From an uncultured Opitutaceae bacterium (GTDB taxonomy: Bacteria > Verrucomicrobiota > Verrucomicrobiia > Opitutales > Opitutaceae), in NCBI GenBank assembly GCA_937902865.1, contig CALFNJ010000736.1, positions 1 through 14,172 on the forward strand: a DNA stretch of 14,172 nt. Reading direction: 5' to 3'. Positions 6,588 to 11,543 of the stretch are shown here, one piece after another. The translations under genes and the position numbers were made by a program. The notes below the pieces were generated by a model. The model saw only the letters and a list, made by a program, of their open reading frames with translations, was not told the DNA's origin and did no database searches. How positions within the stretch are numbered: the first letter of the stretch is position 1; the number at the start of each line of letters is the position of its first letter.

Positions 6588-7526
6588 ATGGCCCGCCGCT
6601 CCGCTCCGTTTTCCCGCTCGTTCCGACGCGCGAAGGCCTTCCTCGTCGTCAATCTCGTGCTCTGGGCGGCCATCGGCGGCTGGTATCTGTTCCAGCCGCC
6701 GGCGCGCCAGCAGGAGGTGTCGCGGCTCGTCGGCAATCTTTTCAATTCGCGCAAGCAGATCTCCGCGCCCGAGGTGGCCTGGGATCTGTGGCAGCTCTAC
6801 TACAGCACCGACTACGTCCATGCGCCGCTGCCGGCGGACCGCGGGCAGGTGTACGGAGGCCTGCCCGTCGCGTCGACCGGACCGCTGCGCGTGCTCGCCA
6901 ACACCGGTTATACCGTCGGCTACAGCGATGCGCTCGGCGATCCGCTTTGGGCGGCTTATCATCTGACCGACGTGGACGTGAAGGACAGCCCGCCGCGGCC
7001 GGAGGAGTTTTCCACCGACACGCGCACCGTGGCGCGAGTCGAGACCTCGGTCTACAATCGCAGCGGCTACGACCGCGGCCACATGGCGCCGAACTACGCG
7101 ATCGCCACGCACTATGGGAAGCAGGCGCAGACGGAGACGTTTCTGATGTCGAACGTCACCCCGCAGAAGCACGCGCTGAACGCCGGCCTGTGGAAAACCC
7201 TCGAGCAGAAAATCGCCACGAACTATCCCAGCCGCTTCGGCGAAATCTGGGTGCTGGCGGGACCGGTTTTCAGCGCGCATCCCGACCGTTTGAAGAGCCG
7301 GGTCGCGATTCCCGAGGCGTTCTACATGATCGTGCTCGACGAAAGCGACGGCCGCGTCCGTGCCGAAGCCTTTCTCTTTCCGCAGGACGCCGCCGGCACC
7401 GACCTCGACCGCTATCTCACCACGATCGACGAAGTCGAGCGCCGCACCGGACTCGATTTCCTCCCCGCCTTGCCCGACGACGCGGAAAACGCCCTCGAGG
7501 CGAAAAAGGCCGAGCGGGCCTGGTGA
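6588..7526 (+). CDS. Membrane-anchored DNA/RNA non-specific endonuclease (NucA/Serratia nuclease family)
   Basis: The 312-residue protein carries the beta-beta-alpha-metal nuclease core of Serratia NucA. The catalytic motif is D162-R-G-H165, with H165 as general base. The Mg-binding helix reads SN189-VTPQ193-KHALN198-AGLWKTLE206; N198 corresponds to Serratia Asn119, with N189, Q193 and E206 matching Asn110, Gln114 and Glu127. All key residues are present, so it should be active on single- and double-stranded DNA and RNA. Residues 17-35 form one hydrophobic segment after an Arg-rich start without a clear cleavage site, so it is probably tethered to the inner membrane with the nuclease in the periplasm. 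The C-terminus is charged. No immunity protein is seen next to it. ATG 6588 follows a possible GAGG about 12 bases upstream. A role in nutrient scavenging or degrading incoming DNA is plausible but inferred. Confidence 0.88.
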   Translation: MARRSAPFSRSFRRAKAFLVVNLVLWAAIGGWYLFQPPARQQEVSRLVGNLFNSRKQISAPEVAWDLWQLYYSTDYVHAPLPADRGQVYGGLPVASTGPLRVLANTGYTVGYSDALGDPLWAAYHLTDVDVKDSPPRPEEFSTDTRTVARVETSVYNRSGYDRGHMAPNYAIATHYGKQAQTETFLMSNVTPQKHALNAGLWKTLEQKIATNYPSRFGEIWVLAGPVFSAHPDRLKSRVAIPEAFYMIVLDESDGRVRAEAFLFPQDAAGTDLDRYLTTIDEVERRTGLDFLPALPDDAENALEAKKAERAW

Positions 7527-7624
7527 TTGGTGAAGTTCGTTTATCTGGAACTCAGGAGATCAGGAAACGGACACGAATGGGGAACTCCGAAATGGGGACG
7601 CGACCTCCCGGTCGCGTGGATCGA

Positions 7625-7652
7625 GGTGGAACGCGTTGACCCCAACGCGTTG
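7625..7652 (+). repeat. Single unpaired family C unit
   Basis: The head GGTGG is followed by AACGCGTT (7630-7637), loop gacccc and AACGCGTT (7644-7651). It is the only C unit in the window without an inverted partner. It sits just inside the left D arm. Confidence 0.85.
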
Positions 7653-7699
7653 AGCGACCCCGCCAACCTTTCACTCCGACGAAGTCCCAGTGCCTGAGG

Positions 7700-7771
7700 T
7701 GGCCGTCGACCTCCGGGCGGCGGTGTTCGAGTTCGCTGCGTCCAAATCCGCCGCCCGGAGGTCGACGGCCA
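7700..7771. repeat. Innermost inverted repeat, family F
   Basis: Arms 7700-7723 and 7748-7771 form a perfect 24-bp inverted pair with a 24-base loop. Each arm can also fold alone (CCGTCG against CGGCGG with one G-T pair), with a GTGG head on the left copy. It is nested inside D, which is nested inside B. Confidence 0.88.
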
Positions 7772-7996
7772 GCTGCTACTGCGTCGGTTCGCTTCGGCTG
7801 CGTCGAGTGTCGGCGACGCCCTCAACGCGACCGGGAGGTCGCGTCCCCATTGCCTGCTGCTGATCGGTCTCTGGCTCCAGTCTGGGCGCGGATCGTTTCC
7901 TGATTTCCTGAGTTCCAGATAAACCAACCTTCTCGCCGGCCTCATTCGTCGCGGCGTCGGCTTGCGCGGCGGGAAGGCGGCCGTTCAACTGGCCGG

Positions 7997-8590
7997 ATGA
8001 TTTCGTTGCACGAAGGCAAGGGCACGAAGGCCAAGAAGCCGCCCGAGCGGGCTTTTTCGCTGCGGCTCACCATGGCGTCGTGTCATCCGAAGATCTGGCG
8101 GCGGCTGCTCGTGCGCGAATCGATGTGGCTCGCGCGCCTCCACGACACCGTGCAGGTCGCGTTCGACTGGTTCGATTACCAGACGCATGTCTTCAATCTC
8201 GACGATCTGCGGATGGGCAACCCGGCCAAGCGGGAGGATCTGATCGTCGAGGACGACCGCGATGTCGCGCTGGCCGATCTCGATTTGGAGACGCGGCACC
8301 AGTTCACCTACGACTACCATTTTGGCGAAGGCTGGCAGGTGGAGATCAAGGTGGAGAAAGGCGGTGTGGTGGAAAAAGGCGTCCATTATCCCGTCTGCCT
8401 CGCCGGTGAGCGCGCCGGCCCGCCGGAGGACTGCGGCGGGATCGAGGCCTTCCACGACATGCTCGCCTGCCTCAAGGCGCCGCAGAGCGACCTCGGCCGC
8501 GAATGGCGGGAATGGCTTGGGCCCGATTATGATCCCGCGGTGTGCGACCTCGAAAAAATCAACCGCTCGCTGAAAAAGCTCGGGAAGTGA
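7997..8590 (+). CDS. Plasmid pRiA4b ORF-3-like family protein
   Basis: The 197-residue product matches the pRiA4b ORF-3 family (PF07929 type), a small alpha/beta domain of unknown function found on plasmids and chromosomes. Family landmarks are HPKIWRRLLV (W34), the LHDTVQVAFDWFDYQTHVF segment, FTYDYHFGEGW (103-113, where the family usually has YDFGDGW) and CLAGERAGPPEDCGG (134-148). A final tryptophan-rich stretch and a C-terminal Lys-rich helix follow. The first 18 residues are basic and not part of the domain, so a later start is possible, although the next Met (M26) would cut into the domain. No transmembrane segment or signal peptide is seen, so it is probably cytoplasmic. It stands alone between two repeat clusters, so context gives no role. 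Confidence 0.85.
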   Translation: MISLHEGKGTKAKKPPERAFSLRLTMASCHPKIWRRLLVRESMWLARLHDTVQVAFDWFDYQTHVFNLDDLRMGNPAKREDLIVEDDRDVALADLDLETRHQFTYDYHFGEGWQVEIKVEKGGVVEKGVHYPVCLAGERAGPPEDCGGIEAFHDMLACLKAPQSDLGREWREWLGPDYDPAVCDLEKINRSLKKLGK

Positions 8591-8606
8591 GCGGCAGGCA
8601 TCGGAA

Positions 8607-8794
8607 TTTCACCACAGAGGCACAGAGACACCGAGATGAACCTGCTTTGGTTTTCTCTGTGTCCGGCAGGGGTGGAACGCGTTATCCCTAACGCGTTGAG
8701 CGCTCCGTCCACGTTTCAAGTTGGCAACGTCCACAGCGCGTTGGGGACAACGCGCTCCACCTTCAATCCGAGTCTCTGCGCCTCTGTGGTGAAA
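8607..8794. repeat. Family A inverted repeat enclosing a family C pair
   Basis: The outer A arms 8607-8629 and 8772-8794 match at 22 of 23 positions in inverted orientation. A partial extra A copy lies at 8652-8663. Inside are two C units facing each other: 8671-8698 (plus) and 8734-8761 (minus), with 24 of 28 matching. Two of the four differences are a compensated base pair in the C hairpin stem. The cluster starts 16 bases after the pRiA4b-like stop and ends 82 bases before the cyclase ATG. Confidence 0.9.
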
Positions 8795-8876
8795 ATATTC
8801 CGTGACGGTTCGTGGCATCCGTCGGGGAATAGACTGGCTTCGACTGAGTTGCACCGGCACTAACAGCCCCCGGTCC

Positions 8877-11243
8877 ATGAGCGATACCTCACCTCCTCGG
8901 CCGGCGTTGGAAGAGCGGCGACTGGCCGCGATCATGTTCACCGACGTCGTCGGCTATTCCGCGCGGATGCAGCGCGACGAGACCGGCACGCTCGCGCTCG
9001 TCCGGGCCGACTTCGAGCAGATGAGCGCGCTGTGCGCCCAGCACGGCGGGGAAATTCTCAACACGATGGGCGATGGCATGCTGTTGTGTTTCCCCAGCGC
9101 GGTGCAGGCGGTGGGCTGTGCGCTCCAGATCCAGCTCGAGTTCGGCCGGAGGCGCGAAACGCTCCCGCCGGAACAGGCGCTCGAGCACCGGATCGGCATC
9201 CATCTCGGTGACATCATCCGCCAGGCCGGCGGAGTCGCTGGCGACGGCGTGAACATCGCCGCGCGCCTGCAGACGAAGGCGCCGCCCGGCGGCATCTGCA
9301 TCAGCCAGACCGTGAACGACACGGTGAAGGGCAAGATTGCGATGCAGTCGGTCTTTCTCGGACCGCAGTCGTTCAAGAACATCCGGGAGCCGATTCCGAT
9401 CTACCATCTCGCCGCGGAGGGCGCCCCTGCGCCGGCCACGCCGGTGGTGCTTTCGCCCGATCGCCCCACGCGCGCCCGCTGGCGTCGTCGTCTCCTGATC
9501 ACCGGCGCGGCCGGCGCGCTCATCGGCCTGCTCGCGGCGGCCGGATTTTACGCCTGGTGGCAGCGTCCGAAAAAGCTTCGCGGCGCCGCGGCGCTGGCGG
9601 TGGATACCGTGCGCGACGGACGCGTGCTGGTGGCGGAGTTCGAGGATCGCACCGGAGATCCGGCGGACGCGCGACTCGGACAAATGCTCGCGGATCGCGT
9701 CCGTCAGGGCGCGACGCAGGTGAGCTGGGTGCAGTCCGCCGTCGCGGGCCAGCCGCCCCCGGCCAAGTTCGCGGAGACTCCGGCTGCGATCAAGAAGCTC
9801 GGCGGCCAGAACGGAGCCGACGTGCTGGTGAGCGGCGCGTACTACCGCCAGGGAGACAAGCTGCTGCTCGAGGGCCGCGTGTTCGACCTGCGGCGCGGCA
9901 CGGTGTTTGCCGACCTCGCTCCGGTCACCGGCAACGCCGCGGATCCGTCGGCGGCGACGGAGGAATTCGTCCAACGCCTGCTCGGTGCCATCGACACCCT
10001 CGGCCTGACGCGTTCGGCGAATCCGGTGCCGGTGGAGAAGATTTATCGATTGAATGTCCCGCCGCGGCTCGACGCGCGCGAGGCGATGCGCGCCGGCCTG
10101 GAAATCGATCCGCCGGCGGACGTCCGGCTCGCGCATTTGAAGCGCAGCTACGCGCTCGATCCGCAGGGCTGCCTGGGCGCGCTGGTCTGGGAGGCCGTGG
10201 TGCTGATCGACACCGGCCGTTATGCGGAAGCGGCGGCGGTGTTGCGGGAGTCCGAGTCGTTTCCGGAACGCCTCACGCCTTACTTCCGCGCGGCGCACGA
10301 CTGGGCGCGGGCCGCGCTGGCGGGGGACGTGGCCGGCGTGCTCGAGTCGGCGGCGACCGCACGCTCGATTTCGCAGGGCAGCTTCGTCTGGATCGACAAG
10401 ACCGCACGCGAGCTGCTCTACACCAATCGGCCGAAGAAATTTCTCGAATTGATGACCGTGCCCGCGCCGGCGCAGGCGTTCGTCGATCGCGTGCCCGAAA
10501 CGTGGCTGGGCCGGGCGAGCGCCTACAGCCTGCTCGGGCAGCACGACCGCGAGGCCGAGGCGGCGCACCAGGCGCAGGAACTCGATCCGGAGAACCCGCT
10601 GCCGCTGGTCCTGGTGGCCCGCGCGCAGGCGGCCCTGGGGCACGCGTCCGAAGTCGACGCCGCGATCGATGCGGCGCAGGGACTCACGCCGACGGCGGAA
10701 GCGTATCCCGGTTATGTGATGCTGGCGGCGCTGGCGGAATATCGCCTGACCGGCCAGCAGGCGCCAGCGGAGGCGCTGCAGGCTCGCACCCTCGCGTGGT
10801 ACGCGGGTCGGACCGAGCGCGAGTTGGCGCAGGAAGATTGGCGCTGGGACTATGCCCGTGCATGTGCGCTGGCAGGCAAGTGGGACCAGGCACGCGATCT
10901 GGCCGCAGCCCTCGCCAAGGAGCATCCGAACCGGGTCGCGTATCGCGGACTGGTCGGCGCCTGCGAAGCGCATCTCGGCCATCGCGACCGGGCGGAACAG
11001 ATTCTCGCGGAACTGCGCGCGCTCGATCCGCAATATCGCTTTGGCGAAGCACTCTATTTCCAGGCGCGGATCGCTGCCGTGCTCGGCCGGACGGAGGACG
11101 CCCTGCAATGGCTGCGCGAAGCGATGGCGCAACGCTCGGTGGCGGTCAGCGGGTTCAGCTTCGACTACATCCGCGTCGAGCCGGACCTCGCCTCGTTGCG
11201 CGACCTGCCAGCCTACAAGGCGATCCTCACTCCGCGGGAGTGA
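8877..11243 (+). CDS. Class III nucleotide cyclase with transmembrane segment, TolB-like domain and TPR repeats
   Basis: A 788-residue protein. Residues 15-180 are a class III adenylate/guanylate cyclase domain: metal Asp D23 (IMFTD) and D66 (MGDG), and the transition-state pair N126 and R130 (VNIAAR). The two purine-reading positions are unusual: N62 replaces the Lys usual in KTxGDG, and G119 replaces the Asp seven residues before N126. One transmembrane helix follows at about 206-226, then a TolB-like alpha/beta region at about 249-376 (RVLVAEFEDRTGD, ADVLVSGAYY). TPR-like helix pairs run to the C-terminus, with Asp-Pro and Ala-rich repeats such as LDPENPLPLVLVARAQAALG. The cyclase would be cytoplasmic and the TolB/TPR part outside the inner membrane. 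ATG 8877 is chosen because LEERRLAAIMFTD follows at the usual distance; a GTG at 8802 would start just after the repeat cluster. Product could be cAMP or another cyclic nucleotide, or none. Confidence 0.85.
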   Translation: MSDTSPPRPALEERRLAAIMFTDVVGYSARMQRDETGTLALVRADFEQMSALCAQHGGEILNTMGDGMLLCFPSAVQAVGCALQIQLEFGRRRETLPPEQALEHRIGIHLGDIIRQAGGVAGDGVNIAARLQTKAPPGGICISQTVNDTVKGKIAMQSVFLGPQSFKNIREPIPIYHLAAEGAPAPATPVVLSPDRPTRARWRRRLLITGAAGALIGLLAAAGFYAWWQRPKKLRGAAALAVDTVRDGRVLVAEFEDRTGDPADARLGQMLADRVRQGATQVSWVQSAVAGQPPPAKFAETPAAIKKLGGQNGADVLVSGAYYRQGDKLLLEGRVFDLRRGTVFADLAPVTGNAADPSAATEEFVQRLLGAIDTLGLTRSANPVPVEKIYRLNVPPRLDAREAMRAGLEIDPPADVRLAHLKRSYALDPQGCLGALVWEAVVLIDTGRYAEAAAVLRESESFPERLTPYFRAAHDWARAALAGDVAGVLESAATARSISQGSFVWIDKTARELLYTNRPKKFLELMTVPAPAQAFVDRVPETWLGRASAYSLLGQHDREAEAAHQAQELDPENPLPLVLVARAQAALGHASEVDAAIDAAQGLTPTAEAYPGYVMLAALAEYRLTGQQAPAEALQARTLAWYAGRTERELAQEDWRWDYARACALAGKWDQARDLAAALAKEHPNRVAYRGLVGACEAHLGHRDRAEQILAELRALDPQYRFGEALYFQARIAAVLGRTEDALQWLREAMAQRSVAVSGFSFDYIRVEPDLASLRDLPAYKAILTPRE

Positions 11244-11244
11244 G
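11226..11244 (+). other. Perfect hairpin over the cyclase stop codon
   Basis: CTCACTCC (11226-11233), loop gcg, GGAGTGAG (11237-11244). The TGA stop (11241-11243) is inside the 3' arm. No T-run follows, so it could stabilise the mRNA end or aid termination but is not a standard terminator. Confidence 0.45.
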
Positions 11245-11266
11245 GGAGTGAGGGAGCGGGGAGAGG

Positions 11267-11486
11267 TTATCTGGAACTCAGGAAATCAGGAAAGGTGGGG
11301 CGCGTTATCCCTAACGCGCCGGTTCGGCACGGTCAGTGATGAGACGCGGATAACGGTTTGCGGCGCGTTAGGGACAACGCGCCCTACCATGCCGGGAGGT
11401 CGCGTCCCCATTTATTTCATCGATCCGATCGCTTTCCGTTTCCGCCGGATCGCGGCCCATTTCCTGATTTCCTGAATTCCAGATAA
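11267..11486. repeat. Family B inverted repeat enclosing a family C pair and a truncated D
   Basis: The outer B arms 11267-11293 and 11460-11486 match at 26 of 27 positions inverted. Inside, C units 11294-11320 (plus) and 11362-11388 (minus) match at 25 of 27; both have a perfect GGCGCGTT/AACGCGCC stem and GGTGG or GGTAG heads. Then 11392-11412 is identical to the last 21 bases of the right D arm at 7831-7851, with no left D partner. A CGATCCG/CGGATCG hairpin (11421-11427, 11446-11452) fills the rest. The cluster lies between two convergent genes. Confidence 0.9.
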
Positions 11487-11543
11487 TAAAAATCTCCGGT
11501 TTCAGGTTTCAGGGCCGCGCTCGCCGGCAAGCCGCTGCCGTAT

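Larger units (their letters stand above)
7591..7851. repeat. Inverted repeat, family D, nested in B
   Basis: Arms 7591-7617 and 7825-7851 are a perfect 27-bp inverted pair. Each arm is itself a hairpin: ACGCGACC (7598-7605), loop tccc, GGTCGCGT (7610-7617), preceded by GGGG. Half of one arm recurs alone at 11392-11412. Confidence 0.9.
7539..7924. repeat. Outer inverted repeat, family B, enclosing families C, D and F
   Basis: Arms 7539-7569 and 7894-7924 match at 30 of 31 positions in inverted orientation (core ctggaactcagga). They are 324 bases apart, and the space between is filled by the D, C and F elements listed separately. The same B arms flank a different set of inserts at 11267-11486. 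The left arm begins 13 bases after the nuclease stop codon. There is no convincing gene inside. Confidence 0.9.

Noticed and set aside
7541..7988. Small frames across the nested B/D/F repeats
   Set aside because: They are translations of palindromic repeats, change with every nested unit, and have no family resemblance.
8889..11132. Long minus-strand frame of 747 codons opposite the cyclase
   Set aside because: Arg-rich shadow of a well-supported cyclase gene; no recognisable motif.
9557..11251. Plus-strand frame of 564 codons overlapping the cyclase in another frame
   Set aside because: Gly/Arg-rich frame-shifted shadow. The cyclase frame gives transmembrane, TolB-like and TPR features.
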